From contig JASJOG010000003.1 in NCBI GenBank assembly GCA_030142905.1, positions 4,557,501 to 4,621,500 on the forward strand: a DNA stretch of 64,000 bases. Direction: 5' to 3'. The notes beneath the pieces were generated by a model. That model made no database searches and had not been told where the DNA came from. It saw only the letters and a program-made list of their open reading frames with translations. Positions 1 to 12,591 of the stretch are shown here, in pieces (the first letter of the stretch is position 1; every line of letters begins with the position of its first letter). A program made the translations under genes and the position numbers. This stretch comes from Heliopora coerulea (Eukaryota; Cnidaria; Anthozoa; Scleralcyonacea; Helioporidae).

Positions 1-870
1 CATCATTCACAAGCGTCAGAGGGGACGCCGGCCCTCTACTCCCCATTGGGTTTGCTGCTTTTCCCAACATTATCCATTTCAGAGAGTTAAAATGAACTCC
101 TATAGTTATTCCAAATTCTTGAATGTTCCTGTCGCCATGGGTACTAAAGTTAGTTCTTGGCTTTTTACTTGCGGTGATTAATGAATTAGGTATTACTGCC
201 AAGATAACCTCGAATGAGATGTAGAAGTTTTCAGACGACACAACAGTCTCAAAGGTTAATGCTCAGATTTGTTCAGAGAGTTAGCACGTTACAAGAAACC
301 CGTGGACCGGGTTGCTGAATGGTGAAATGACAATAAATTCCAACTAAATTCAACTAAATAATAAATTAAGGGTAAACTTATCAAAATATCCTTTCACTGA
401 ACAAGCAGGGTAGATAAATGATCAGTGTTTTGAAGGGTGGAAATTAACGAAAATTCTGGGTGTAAATTTCATCGATTCCTTAAAGTGGAAGCACTATGTG
501 GGAAACATTGTACTGAAAGCAACTTTACTTGCTGAAGCAATTAAACTGGGCAGATTTAGATGTACTTTTCGCATCAAATGTCGTTATACCTGAATTATTC
601 CCATTCTCGAGCATACGTGCCAGGGCTTTCACTCACGATCTTTCTAGTTATCTGTCAAAAGTCATTGAGCTAATTCAGAGGCGAGGTCTTTGTTAGAATA
701 TTGTGCTCTGATATTCTGTAAGTTAATTGTGTTAATTCTCTTAATGAAATATGTGTAATAGCCTAACAGGAACTGTTATAATGAGATAAAGAAAACTCGG
801 AATTGCGCCACATGCATTCCGACTGATGAGAACTAATTTAATTCATATCCTGTAATCTTTATAAACCCTT
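1..870 (+). pseudogene. Decayed non-LTR retrotransposon RT fragment
   Basis: Three-frame reading of the + strand shows broken pieces of the C-terminal part of a CR1/jockey-like reverse transcriptase. A segment near 290-345 reads VDRVAEW then DNKFQLNSTK, and one near 440-520 reads KILGVNFIDSLKW. These match the post-catalytic thumb region of such RTs, where a W-x-N-x-LN-x-K block is followed by LGV-x-hhx-LKW. A later block at 650-700 reads VIELIQRRG, like the usual LE-x-IQ-x-RA motif. Stops and frame changes are frequent and no long frame survives. The left end is cut by the window edge. The call rests on these motifs only, and the clade is uncertain. Confidence 0.5.
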
Positions 871-1478
871 TTATGGTAACGATTCATGTATATATAGAAA
901 TATGATTGAAACAATACAAACCCTTAAGTCTGTGTGTATAACTCCTGAAGTTAAGTTGTGCGTTGGGCTTCGTAATCGAGATAGAGCGATGGCAACAGCA
1001 CAAAACCCAACAGTCTTAGAATACTCAATCTAGAACTAAACTGCCGAAACACAGTGAGGAATAAAAAACCATTACCCACCAACAATTTAACCATTATTAC
1101 GTTTATTCTTGTATACTTGACTCGAATGTTGGGTTTTCAACATGATCTGTTTTGAAGTGTATTTTAATCTTTACAGTAAGGAAAAAAGGACTTAGATACT
1201 TTACAGGACAAGAGGAAATGTACAGAAGACAGAAAATATGTGCGAAGTTGTTTTGTTCAATTGAAAGTCGTAATGACAATAAACTTGAAGAACTTTCACC
1301 CAAAGTCAACGTGGTTATTAATAATTTTAGAACAATGATCAAGATAAACATAATAATTAACATGATAATTCCCATGATCAAGATAAACAGACTTATAAAC
1401 TCTTGCATTACTAATCAGCCAGCACATGCAAAATTGTAATTAAATATACTTCAATAATCCTCCATTAAATATATATAC

Positions 1479-1482
<4 letters not shown>

Positions 1483-1523
<41 letters not shown>

Positions 1524-1726
1524 CAATCTGCAGACGTACGTTTCACTGTACTACAGCTCATCAGTGCAGCTCGGAACGAACTTGGACTGATAAGGGACCA
1601 GAGTGCTCAAACCGCTACTCGAGCGGTGGGCTTTGCTTAACGCTATCGGTTATCCTTATATATCCGTAGAGTGCTCAACAACATCGAAATGTGGGAGCGT
1701 ATACATGTTCAATCTGCAGACGTACG

Positions 1727-1767
<41 letters not shown>
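1483..1767. repeat. AT microsatellites flanking a direct-repeat segment
   Basis: Two (AT)n tracts, about 1,483-1,520 and 1,730-1,767, border a unique segment. The phrase TTCAATCTGCAGACGTACGT occurs next to each tract (about 1,522 and 1,709), so segment and microsatellite look duplicated together. This is probably the end of an interspersed repeat whose target or tail is the AT tract. Confidence 0.6.
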
Positions 1768-1771
<4 letters not shown>

Positions 1772-1940
1772 TATCGCGTACCTCAAAAAGTCACTACAGC
1801 CTGTTTCATCTTGAGAAAGAATCTTCAGGTGACTCCTGAAGATTCTTTGTCAGGAGTCACCCCTGATTCAGGAGTCACTTGAAGATTCTTTCTCAAGATG
1901 AAACAGGCTCTAGTGACTTTTTGAGGTAAGCGATATAATT
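1767..1940. repeat. Near-perfect palindrome, possible MITE
   Basis: The left arm starting AATTATATCGC at 1,767 is repeated in inverse at 1,926-1,940, and the arms stay nearly identical inward for more than 70 bp with a loop near 1,850. The central part contains short alternating GGAGTCAC/GTGACTCC repeats. This is a fold-back element of about 174 bp next to the AT microsatellite. No coding capacity is seen. Confidence 0.7.
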
Positions 1941-2570
1941 CTATTTGCTCTATCTGTGCGATATTGAGCCCTCTTTGTATTTCGTAAACCAAAACGTTCA
2001 CGTATATATAACTTTAATAAAATTAGAAGAGCGTTTGCTACTCAGAGTTTCACGTGTCTACAACACGATCATCAGGCAACTGACAGTTCGCTTCTACTAT
2101 TCATTTACATAATATGGGTCAAATCGTCTAAAATTAACTGTGATGCTGTAGTGCCCGCAATCAGCTAGCCAGTGAATTATAAGATGTATGTCTGCATGAA
2201 GAGAATAGTTCAGATCTTTTGTTCAGCAAGTTTTTCTTGTTTGATTTCAGGATCAACATTTTTTCTTCAAGGCAAAGATTGCATCTTCTTGAGCCGTATT
2301 TGTATGGGCTTGCGTGCTTAACGATTGACCATTTTATTTGGTATTCCCGGTTTTCCATCTTCAGTCGCCAAATGTATTTGGAGAGTTCTGTTTCGTTGGC
2401 GTAATGTGTGTTTCGGAAGGACTTCAGGTGGTTGCGGTAACGATGCTTGAAGTCAGCATGACAGTTTCCCCCTGCAGCTATCCTTCCATACTTTTTTTTG
2501 TATATATATTATGTATGTATGGTAAATAATAATTAAACATTATTAAACATAAACATTTTGGGCCAACCTC

Positions 2571-3491
2571 ATGATATTTTCAACTTTTAAAGTACATGAA
2601 CTGAAATACTTTTCCCATGAACCAGGTGCTTACGGGCTAGGCACACTAGCTAACATGGCGAAGTTTTGCCAGCTTTGGAAACGGTGCTGGCTATTTGGCC
2701 ACGTTCTCGGCCAAGGTCCTGGGGACAAAAAACATCATAAATTCAATATGGCCATTAGAAGTGTATGGTCTCGTTTCAGGAATTTGTGTTACTTTGGTCT
2801 AGCAACCATGCATCAAAGTATGACGAAAAAATCTTATTTTTCATATGACTTCATGATCAATAAATTAGCTCACCGAGGTAATGAGATCGAAAGAGCTATT
2901 TTTATCAATGGAACTGTACTTGGTTCGGAGAAAAGACGTTTTGTGCATGACTTAAAAGGCACCCAGGGAAAGCAAGGGAAAGAATTCCGTTCAAACCGTA
3001 ACATAAGGGCAAACACTGTTCGTTTAATTAATCAAGAAGGGAAGAATCTTGGAATTATGGCGCTGGAATCTGCCTTGCAAGTGGGAAGCAAAGCAAATTG
3101 TTTAGTTGTTGAAGTTGGTACTTCGTCTGCTGGTTCAGAAACTGTTTGCAGATTAATTAGTGAGCAACAGCTTTATGCAAAAATGAAAAATGAGAAGAAA
3201 AAACACCAGAAAACGACGAAGACTAAAGAGATTAAATTGACTGGAAAGATAAGTGATCATGACCTTGATATTAAGCTGAACAAAATAAGAGAGTTTCTTG
3301 AAGGGCACCATACGGTAAAAGTATTTGTGGCCCATCGAAAACGACAGAACACAAGCTTCGATGATAAGCGAGCTGTCATCAGCAGTATAGCTGAACAAGT
3401 TAGTGGTCTAGGTTGTCTTCAAGGCGACCCAAAGCCTGTTGGTAATGGACTGAGATGTATTTTTATTCCACATCATCATAAGACCAAGTAA
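2571..3491 (+). CDS. MTIF3: Mitochondrial translation initiation factor IF-3
   Basis: The frame encodes 306 aa with the two-domain layout of IF-3. The N-domain starts near residue 142 (NRNIRANTV, then RLINQEGKNLG). A Lys-rich linker spans about 203-220, and the C-domain spans about 218-300 (KEIKLTGKISDHD, then IREFLEGHHTVKVFV). IF-3 binds the small ribosomal subunit, keeps subunits apart and helps select the start codon. The long basic leader before the N-domain suits a mitochondrial transit peptide. The first ATG (2,571) has a weak context. The ATG at 2,655 (AACATGG) fits a Kozak start better and leads directly into a basic, hydrophobic leader, so it may be the real start. No intron interrupts the two domains. 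An upstream noncoding exon is possible. The domain call is confident; the exact start is not. Confidence 0.85.
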   Translation: MIFSTFKVHELKYFSHEPGAYGLGTLANMAKFCQLWKRCWLFGHVLGQGPGDKKHHKFNMAIRSVWSRFRNLCYFGLATMHQSMTKKSYFSYDFMINKLAHRGNEIERAIFINGTVLGSEKRRFVHDLKGTQGKQGKEFRSNRNIRANTVRLINQEGKNLGIMALESALQVGSKANCLVVEVGTSSAGSETVCRLISEQQLYAKMKNEKKKHQKTTKTKEIKLTGKISDHDLDIKLNKIREFLEGHHTVKVFVAHRKRQNTSFDDKRAVISSIAEQVSGLGCLQGDPKPVGNGLRCIFIPHHHKTK

Positions 3492-4255
3492 TCAAAAGCA
3501 CCAAAAACTGATTACTGTACCGTGTTGTTTTAACAGGCTCCTGGTGAAACTAGTTATTCTGGAGAAAATCTTAGGGCTTTATACGTGCTTTGTTATGAGC
3601 AATTGTTATTTTGAGTTGTTCCTGCAGGCTGTCAGCTTCCTTCCTACTTTGTTTTAGAAAATAGGTTTTATTGCACACCTCCTTAAATAAGAATGTTTTT
3701 ACCCTACTTGGTATAATTGATGATGCTGAACCCAACTCTAAAGAGTTTTTGTGTGTTACACCTGCAGCTGATCAAAATCTTCAGTGACTACTGTTTGAAA
3801 ATTGTACAGCACAGCCATTTTATGTAGATTAATACCATATTATGTACCTCAAACAGACTGAATATCATCACCAGTTTTCTCCACATGATGGTAACAACTC
3901 CTTAGGCTCACATCTCTCCAGTGATGTGATTCAACATGCCTGAGAAAGCTGACCATTTTATCACAGTACTCCTCAAGGGTTGACATGGAAGTTTTAGTTA
4001 ACATTTGCAAGGTTAGTGAAGTGTACAATAGCAAGTACAATTATGCATGGTCGAGATTGTGGTGCTTTGTTTAACTACCAAATACTCAGATTAAAAAGTC
4101 TTTGTATTGCAATAAGATATACAAAGTAAATGGTTAATTTTGGTAGCTCTCCAGGGTGTATGATGATTCAAATGTGATTATACTGTAGTATCATAGAAGA
4201 TTGGTACCTAAAATAAGTGCTTTGAGTTACATGAACTAGTATTGACAAATGGAAT
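3492..4255. other. 3' flank of the IF-3 gene, no gene seen
   Basis: This noncoding-looking sequence probably holds the 3' untranslated region. ORFs here are short and without recognisable motifs, and no classical AATAAA signal stands out close to the stop codon. Confidence 0.5.
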
Positions 4256-4620
4256 TTAAATTGGCTATATTTTGTGAATTAACCTACACTGCTAAGGTTA
4301 GCTAGAAAAGTTGACTAGAGCAGGATTTGAACTTGTGTCTTTGGGTTACTAGACTTATGCTCTACCAATTGAGCTATTGAGTCAACTGGGAACAGTATAC
4401 TTATTTTATCCATTTTTAATATTTAAGTGTGTAAGAGGTTCTAGCAACAACTTAATGCTCAATATCCACAAGGATGCACAGCGTTTTGATTCCATTTCAG
4501 AATCGTCTTTAGGGTAACAAGAATCCTGCTCTAGTTAACTTTTGTAGTCAACTCTAGCAGTGTTAGTTAATTCATGAAATATTCTCTTCATGTTACCCTA
4601 AGGATGATTCTGAAATAAAT
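4256..4620. repeat. Inverted repeat enclosing a tRNA-derived SINE-like sequence
   Basis: The segment around 4,318-4,390, read on the - strand, has a tRNA-like order: a TGACTCAATAGCTCAATTGG box A region, then AAGTTCAAATCC as box B, ending close to a complementary acceptor-like arm. The anticodon stem does not pair, so this is a SINE head rather than a tRNA gene. Flanking sequences repeat in inverse: GAATTAACCTACACTGCTA near 4,276 against the complement of TAGCAGTGTTAGTTAATTC near 4,556. The phrase CAGAATCGTCTTTAGGGTAA (4,498) recurs in inverse near 4,595-4,612. Together they form a fold-back of about 360 bp. Confidence 0.55.
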
Positions 4621-6920
4621 CAGCTATGTTGTGAAACTATCAAGGAGAAGGTGTTTTAGATTATGAATATTAAGAAAGTTAAAAACTTCTCAAGCAATTG
4701 CAAGCATTATTTAGATTTAGATTCAAGGTAAACAAATCTGTGACATGAAAAAAACACAAGAAACATTTTAGTTTAAGGAAGTCTTTGACTCAGCAACTCA
4801 AGCTTTCAGTCTTCAGCCAATAACTTAATTGTCAAAGAAGTCAAAGAACTTATGTACTGTGCTTGTATGGTTGCTAGAAATGCAGGTAAAAAGATTTAAA
4901 TGCTTTTGGAATTGAAGTAAACTATATGAGAACTGTATTAGGGTCAATGTAGCTGTTTTTTTGAAATTGAACTCAACTTTTCCAGCTTTCAGCCATGTGA
5001 CCAGAGGAACAGGTGGGGATATTTACTCCTCAGTGCTGTGATTGGAGGATGCCAAATTGAGGCCACAAATTGTATCACAATTACAAGCTGTGTGTTTTGG
5101 TACATAAACTAGGGAATTATAGGAATCATGAATACATGTACTGTACAGTACATGTAGATTAATTTTAAATGATTCAGTATTTCTGCCAGATATGTACATG
5201 TATGTACAAATTCTGTCATTATAAATTTTTATTTCAAGAGGGACACTCCCAAATATTAGATGTCAGGGCCAGAGGCGAGGTGGTCACAAGCACTAAACTG
5301 GTTTCCTGTTGCTGTAAACTTTTGCCAAACAGCTTCCAACTGCAGTCAAAGACATCTGTGATATGACTAACAATCTGTTTCCATTTTTTATTAAAAAACA
5401 TCACTGTAGTCATAACTCCCTTGCAATCAGTTGGGAGATCATCCAATCAATATTTGTTTTGATGAAATGAAACAAGTCTTACTGTATCATTGTACTGCAG
5501 GTACATAACATCCCTGTGTGGGGATGTGTACCTGCAAAAATATGATGAATGTAATTTCATTTTAATGTAGTAAATTGAATTTTATTGCAGTCTGGAGAAA
5601 ATTCAATACTGTAAGAGTATCTTCAATTCTAAGACATAAAGTACCGGTACATGTAATTGGAAATTTGGTCACATGACCTGTTTATTTCTACTTTAGTTAT
5701 ACATGTACGGTACATGTAACCTTCTTAGACAAAAGAGACAAAGACTATCCAAAAATAGACAAAACTATCAATTTGGAAAGTACATGTGTAACAAACTTTC
5801 TTGTACAATACAATACATTGGGCCCACATGGAGTTACTGCCGTATGCAACTTTCTATGAGAACCTGCCTTTTTAATTGAATTATTAAATCTTTGTTCTTC
5901 CATGATATTTTAATGAAGAGTTAGGAAGATCCTGCAGGACTGTATGGCATACGAAAACGTCCTTTAGCTTTTTTTACGTTTTTGTTTACAATTATTGTGA
6001 GTAATCTATAAGCAAAAAATGATCTCTGTGCAAATGTAAAGGAGACTGAACGCACGAAAAGCATATTGGGAAAAATGTTAGTCCAAGTACTTATCTGCCA
6101 GTCCCTGGAATTTTAAAGTAATTTGCTTCACAACTTGCAAAATCTTTATCTAGTAATTAATGACAAATTACTTTGGGAATGAAAAGATTCCTCTGTTGTC
6201 ATATTAACAAAAATTCCATATGCCTTTTCACACGAAGTGTGAAATTAATCTTCACGCGTGAATCTTTAATTTATATCGCGCTATTTCAATAAGTGAAATT
6301 TTGAACCATGCCATCTCACACTTCAATTAGATGGTTTGTACAAAATAAAGCCTTTTTTGCACGGGATCGGATCCAACTAGATCCTATCCCAGACTGGTAC
6401 GGTTCGAAGTGCCTGTATTTTTATATGACCGACCCGATGACTCTTAGAGACCTGCTACTTGAACAAGTTTTGGGTCACTTTTGTTTGTGTTCCCTTTTAA
6501 GATCCAGTGCCATTTCGACCCCGTGTAAATGGATGAGATCCATAGTGAGAACCTCGGAAAAGAGTGGAATCAGGAAGTGGAACCGATCCTGCATGTGAAC
6601 AAAGCCTAAGAATTTCGTGTGTGAGAATGTGCCAGTTGCATATGTTTTTCAAAAGTGAAATGACATGTGGTGTGACACACGTGATACTCGTTACAAAATC
6701 GTGTCAAGGCCACCTGTTAATTGTCTTTCTGAGCATTTTGAATGCTAACAGAAAAACAGAAATGTAAGAAAATATCAATGGAAAGTCAGCATATTGTCTG
6801 ATACTGCTGTAGTTTCTAGATATCCTTGATATCTTCTAGATCAAGTGACGTTTCAGATCAACTGATACAGTGCAATCAAACCAATACACTGCATCACTTC
6901 ATAAATATACCTTTTGCTCC
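4621..6920. other. Intergenic sequence, no gene seen
   Basis: I find no coding region with recognisable motifs and no coherent splice structure. The longest frame here (about 96 codons near 6.3 kb) has no family signature. The sequence is AT-rich with scattered short repeats such as GTACATGTA. Confidence 0.5.
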
Positions 6921-6935
6921 GCCATCTTAGTACGA

Positions 6936-7015
6936 GTAGCTCAACGGGTAGTTAAAACATCTCACCAGAAGGTTAGGTGCTCGATTTCTGTTTAGGAATA
7001 AGAATCTTTTTCTAG
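6936..7015 (+). repeat. tRNA-derived SINE fragment
   Basis: The order GTAGCTCAACGGGTAGTTA (box A-like), ATCTCACCAGAAGG, then a TGCTCGATTTCTG box B-like block parallels the clearer SINE copies near 45.8 kb. It is diverged and truncated. Confidence 0.45.
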
Positions 7016-7342
7016 GGACCATAGCTCTACGAACTTCTTCAATCCTATGTCTAATCCAAACATTCATATTCCTGAACCTCGACAATACAGGCATTAATTG
7101 TATTTGCGAGCCTATCGTTAAGTGACATTAAGGGAAATTTGACAAAAATGTTCCAAAAACAAACTCTTCTAAATCTAAGATTTTAATTCAGGCTGAGGTG
7201 GAAGTAGAACTAAAATTGAGTCGAAATATTAGTTATATTTCTCATTTTGACTTTGATTCAGATCTTGATTCCTCGATTATTTTAAAATTTACAGGTATGA
7301 ATGGCAATGATTCCTTGCGTCCTCATCGATAATGATCAATAT

Positions 7343-7453
7343 ATTCAGCTATTTAAACATGTTTGTTTTGCTTATGCAAAACAAACATGTTTAAATAGCT
7401 GAATCTGGTAGTGCCCTTCGTCTATACTTTTTGGCACAGGACACTACCAGATT
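7343..7453. repeat. Two adjacent hairpins
   Basis: ATTCAGCTATTTAAACATGT at 7,343 is mirrored exactly by its complement ending at 7,404 around a 4-base loop. It is followed immediately by CTGGTAGTG, mirrored by CACTACCAG near 7,450. This could be a small MITE or fold-back. No coding capacity is seen. Confidence 0.6.
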
Positions 7454-7454
7454 A

Positions 7455-10400
7455 CGATTTCAAATCAAAGAATATTGGTGATTACGGCCCTACTGAATCA
7501 TGACTATGGAAGTACACTTATATTTCGGATTTTAGGCTGAGTTTTTGGGTTACAATTTTTTTGAGATATTTAGTCGTTCACAAAATAAAAACAAGGTACA
7601 ACGTCCTCAAACCATGATCTTAATTGCATGAGACGTAGAGAAGTAAATAAATCCCAGTAAATGAGTATACCATTCTTAACTGCTTTTAATTTTCACCCAT
7701 CTGTTAGGGAACTGATCTTATAAAAACTTTCAAACAGATGAATATATAAAGTGTATATTGAAATAGGACTTGAAATTAAATATTTTAGCTATTTAATTCA
7801 TTCCTTGTTAATCACTTCTCACACTTATTCACGGATTTCTTGTCCCGTTTTATGTGGGAATTTCTGTTATTCGGAAAATCTTAAGTGTCAGAATCAAGAA
7901 GTACTGAAGTTTTGGTTGTTGTATTGATAAGTCTTTGACAGGTCATAAAACAGATTTTGGTTATGATTTTCTTCGCCAAAGTGATTACCATTTAGTATCA
8001 TTGATACTGTATCAGTGTGGAATTACAATAAAATGTTTTTTTCATTGTGTCTGGCAGGTACGAGTGCGAGTTAAAAAGAATGTTAATGGGAGGATTCTTC
8101 CTGCACTTATAATGTTGTCCAGTCCTGAGAATGCTAATAAGTCTTATAATGTAGTCATGTCTTGATAAGCCTTTATCACGTTCGACAATCATCTGACTAT
8201 TTACATATTAACTAAAGTGAAAGCTTTTAATACTGATCCCATCAAATAATGGATGGCTGTTTTCGGGGATTTTTAACCAGACCAAGGACATTTTTTCCGA
8301 CTAACATGTCGCTTAGTTGCATTCACCTTTCTATTGCTTGGACTGGGAGAAAATCTGTAGCTAAAAGTTGCGGTTGAAACCGCATCTTCAGCACCAAGTA
8401 TTTGTATTCATCGCGCAACATCGTTAGTCACCAGTGCAAGAAATTCGACTTGTGTACCATACTTGTTGCCAGCTTTTGGAAGGAACTGACGATTGGTCTC
8501 CTGATGTATGCTATTAACCCGCGAGGGTGTCGATCTTTTGTTAGTATTGACACATTCGCGAAATAACGAACCCGTAAGGAAGAATGGTGCTCTATAGGGA
8601 TAATTGTGATCATCGTCATTTTGGTGTTGCTTTTATGCCTAAAAGATGAAGCGTTCATCTCGAAAGGTTTGTCTGCAGTTCATTTAGATATTCTTTTGGC
8701 AAACAATGCTAATCATTCGTTTATCCTACCCGTTTTGACCAGGAAAGTCAATGCTCATTTCATCGGAATGGAGCTATTCTTACGAGTTAAGAAAAGTCGA
8801 CATTAGAACTGAACGCCGAAAGATGGTCAGTTGAACAGCTTTCCCAAACGAGTGTCATTTTCCTGCAGTCTTGTTTTTGATCAGTCCAAAATCATAAAAT
8901 ACTCTTTTTAGACGACTAATCGTCTTTCTGCCCACACCAACATTTTAGGGGCTATTGTTTTTGCCTCCAACTGCATTCTTATATCATATTGGTCAGTGAT
9001 ACCATCTGCCACCCAGCGCATACCATGACCTGAGGGAAACCAACCAAGAGCTGCCCACCAACTTGGATTCACAAGGAAGTGACCACAAACTGCTGTCATT
9101 CACTGAGCGAAAAGAACTAGCCGTATGTATCAGTAAGCCATTAGGTTTGACGAATAGGTTATTGACATCTTTCTGTACGCATACGATAAACTTAGGAATA
9201 ATTGGCATTTTTTACTTGAACCAATCAATATTTTAATGAAATACACGACAATGGTCAATCCGAGTAGAGAAGTTACCTTTGTTGTGCATTTCATTGTATC
9301 TCATAATTCGCAGCAACCATTGTTGTGTATTTCATTGGCATTCTTGCTTTTATACTTGCTATCACGCAGCAGTTTGATCTTACAGATTGTGATATTTAAT
9401 CTTTTTTCGTGTATTGAAGCCCTTGTGGGAAGTGCGCGATCTTTTGTTTTATTTAATGTTATCAATATCTTGGATTCCCAACGTATGTGGAACGAGACAG
9501 TTCATTAACAGCGTTCTGTTTTTACATCCGCACAATCCTCCGCACAGGAGACAGCACAATTGTTTGTGCAAAGAGCGTCAATCCGTTCTCGCCTGATGTC
9601 TTCACAGGAGAGTAATCTAAATTTAATCTAATAGAGCATAAAAACGGCTCGAATCAAAGATGGATTTGAAAATAGAAATTCCTAATTTATTAAATCTTCA
9701 ATAATAGTGCTATTAAAAAGAAGAACAACCATCTGCTGAAAGATGAGTTTTTATCTTTTTTGCAAATACTTCACTATATCGTGCTTCCTACATTAAGTAA
9801 GTCATGTGGATATTTAAAATTTTGAAGCACAAAAAACAAACTGGGTCCCGTTTCCAGCATTTCAATGCTACGACTGATATTGTGTTTTTGAGAAAAGAAC
9901 TGGCTTGAAATTTTTTCTTTCATTTTCTTAATCTTCTGTGGTTAATATGAAGAAGTGTCCATCAATATTCTAAAAAGAAAAGTCAGCAGAAGAATTTTAA
10001 CTGTAAAAGGATTCAAAACAGCACCTTCGGAGGACTGGATCTCTGCCCGATCAACAAGGCGCATCATCTCAACCGTTATCCCATACTGAGTAAAACAACA
10101 TAAAACGTCTGGGGGGTTTGAACTCTTACCTTCAATTGACTTTCATAGTGTGCAGTGTATCATGACAAAATTCCACGAAGTTGTTAAATCGCAAAGCGAC
10201 TTGGGCATTATTCGGAAAACTTTGAAAACACATGACATGTGAAATAAAACCTTCCTTTAGCGTGGAACCATGCCATCACAGATGTACGGCATGGACGGAA
10301 ACGTTATTAATGCATACGACTGTGGATGTGCCTTCTTAAACAGGAACTCTCTCAATATAATCAGACTTTTTTTGATCTGTCTTACCGTGGCTGAATTTTC

Positions 10401-10500
10401 CACGCTCAACCTAAGCATTTATTCTCCGATTGTCAATACGGCTCTGAATTCTTCATCAGTTTGACTGCATACAAAATTTAAACGTGGTGACTGTAATACT
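7455..10500. other. Intergenic sequence, no gene seen
   Basis: Frames of 60-95 codons occur by chance in AT-rich DNA, and none carries a family motif, a signal peptide with good context or a plausible exon structure. No RNA gene was recognised. Confidence 0.5.
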
Positions 10501-10504
10501 CTCA

Positions 10505-10787
10505 GCTGGCAAAGGTTTTGAAAATACTAAACTACCAGTAGCTTCGTCGACTTAAATTTTCAGTCGGTACAGCTTGTTTACTAGGTGTAGTGGTGAGCGG
10601 CATCGATTGACAAGCGAAGTGTATTGATATTTGGATCCCTCCGATATTATTCTATTATTCTTGATATTCTTTTAATATTAGGATTGGGGAAAAATTAGTG
10701 TTAGGTTTTTGTATTGGAAATTGACTTAGAAGTTCAAAATTTATAAGCGACCGATGGTTTAGTATTTTCCAAACCTTGACCGGCTAC
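10505..10787. mobile_element. Candidate MITE with ~35-bp inverted ends
   Basis: The left end contains CAAAGGTTTTGAAAATACTA and the right end contains the imperfect inverse TAGTATTTTCCAAACCTTG. They are about 280 bp apart with no coding frame between. Target duplication was not resolved. Confidence 0.45.
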
Positions 10788-10789
10788 CT

Positions 10790-12533
10790 GTCAGGATAAA
10801 CTTAACGTTAAAGTCAGAAAAAGAGAAATTTATCTTCAACTTTGCTTAGCAACCTATCACATAACGTTCAAACAGTACTGAACAAGCAACAAATTACTTT
10901 GCAAGTAGTCTGACCAGGGATAAGGATAAAACCTTAGTCCATTAGCCAATTAATACACAGACACGTTTTCCTCAATATTATAAAAACTTTTATCCTAAAT
11001 CTTCGAATTTTTAATCAGTTGCTTTCGAAGAACTATATTGTTGTTATTGATGAGAAGTAAGATTAGCAAACATCTGCTTTGCTTGCTTAAGTCTTATGTC
11101 ATTAAAATTGTTTGCTCCATTTAAAACCATTTGAATTTATAAAAGGTGTTTACTTTCTATATCTTTTACTATCAAAAGAATGTCTGTCTGCATTTCGCAT
11201 TTTCCAGACTTAGTTGCTACAGCCGAAAATATGTTTGCATCAGTAACTCGTCGCCAAAATTTGGATTTAAGACTGGTTGTCTGATATGTTTTACTTCCCC
11301 AAGTAAATTAACATTTTTGTTTTGTTTGTTTCCTCTTGAATTCAATGGCATTTCACTCCTAACATCGTCATTCAAACGTGATTATAAATTTGAGTGTTAT
11401 CCATACATATGGCTGCGCAGTAGTATGCCTTAAACCTTTCATTTAGCAAAATATCAGTTAGTACATCTCACTGACATTCGTGAGAGGATTAGAACTCTAT
11501 TCCAATCAATCAAAGAGCTCATTTCCGAGCACTTTATCTCAAACTGTGAAGTGTGACTTTTATCTAATCTTTACTGAGAAGTTTACTCAAGAGGACTAAA
11601 AAGATCTAGCATGATTTTATCCATGAATTCTCCTTTGCCTTTAGGCATTACTTACCCATTTACATTGGTCATATGTTATTATACTGCATGCAATCTGCAT
11701 ACTTGGTACGCTTCTAATTCATTCATTTAATAGTTCAAAACTTAAGGTAAGCCGTTTCGTTCAAGTTTTCATTGATGAGTGAGTCATTTCAGAAATCAAT
11801 TGGTGGTTACGTTTTGAAGACTGCAAAAGTTTTGGGTTAGCAACGAATCTGAGAAGTAATAAATGTGAGAATTAGAACGGGTTTAATGAATGTGATGTAT
11901 TAGCAAATCCGGAATCCTCTAAAGTGTAAACAGGTTAATCTGATGAAACTGAAAAGTCGCGATGTAAGACTGGTATTGTTTCATCAGTGATAAGACATCA
12001 CAATAAATTTGATTTTCGTATGGAATGCCACTGTAAGATGATGTATTTGTAAAATGATACTGATATAAAGATCATATCTGGATCGTTTATTCAGGCATAC
12101 CTAAGCACATCAATACATCTATTTTTTTAGTTAAGGAAGTATTGTACAGTTGCATGTAGAGTTGTGGACCTTAACTCATGATGAATAACTTATCGACAGC
12201 TGATGCCATGTATACATTTCAACGAACTGATGCTTGTCGACATTATGTTTATCTATTACAAGGACATTCATAAAGGTCTTTCGGCAAAATAACGTCACTC
12301 AAAGAACATCTGCAGCCAATCATACAACCATAGGATGAAAGGTAGCAGCTAAATTGCAATTTACTTTAAAAACGGCGTAACCTAGCCGGTTTGATATTTA
12401 CTTTTTTAATGCTTTCACCGCCTCTGTTAAGAAAGTCAATTTCTCTATGTTCTAAACGGTTTAAATGTACTCTTTAATTTAGCTTTGTTTTAATATTTTA
12501 AACAGAAAACAACGTTTGCATTGTTATTTTGCA
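10790..12533. other. Upstream region of the CUB/EGF gene
   Basis: No coding region was recognised. The promoter of the gene starting at 12,534 should lie at the right end, but I cannot point to a specific TATA or initiator element with confidence. Confidence 0.4.
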
Positions 12534-12591
12534 ATGAAGTTAGTTTACCTTGTCTCTGCTGTATTCGCATTTTTGCCAAATATAAGTCAAG
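12534..12591 (+). CDS. CUB/EGF gene, exon 1: signal peptide
   Basis: ATG in context GCAATGA opens a short exon encoding a basic residue followed by a hydrophobic stretch (KLVYLVSAVFAFLP), a typical secretory signal peptide. It ends at a consensus donor, G|GTAAGT, after 58 coding bases (phase 1). The next exon continues in phase. The product enters the secretory pathway, and the downstream CUB and EGF modules make it an extracellular protein. Confidence 0.75.

Noticed and set aside
4318..4390. tRNA gene on the - strand
   Set aside because: Box A and B-like sequences are present but the anticodon stem does not pair and the segment is part of a repeat; it is SINE-like.
6308..6767. Overlapping 96- and 67-codon frames as a host exon
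   Set aside because: No motif, no convincing splice sites, and Cys/Trp-rich random-like composition.
9236..9596. Hydrophobic 90-codon + strand frame as a membrane protein gene
   Set aside because: AT-rich DNA gives such frames by chance; no start context, promoter or homologous motif supports it.
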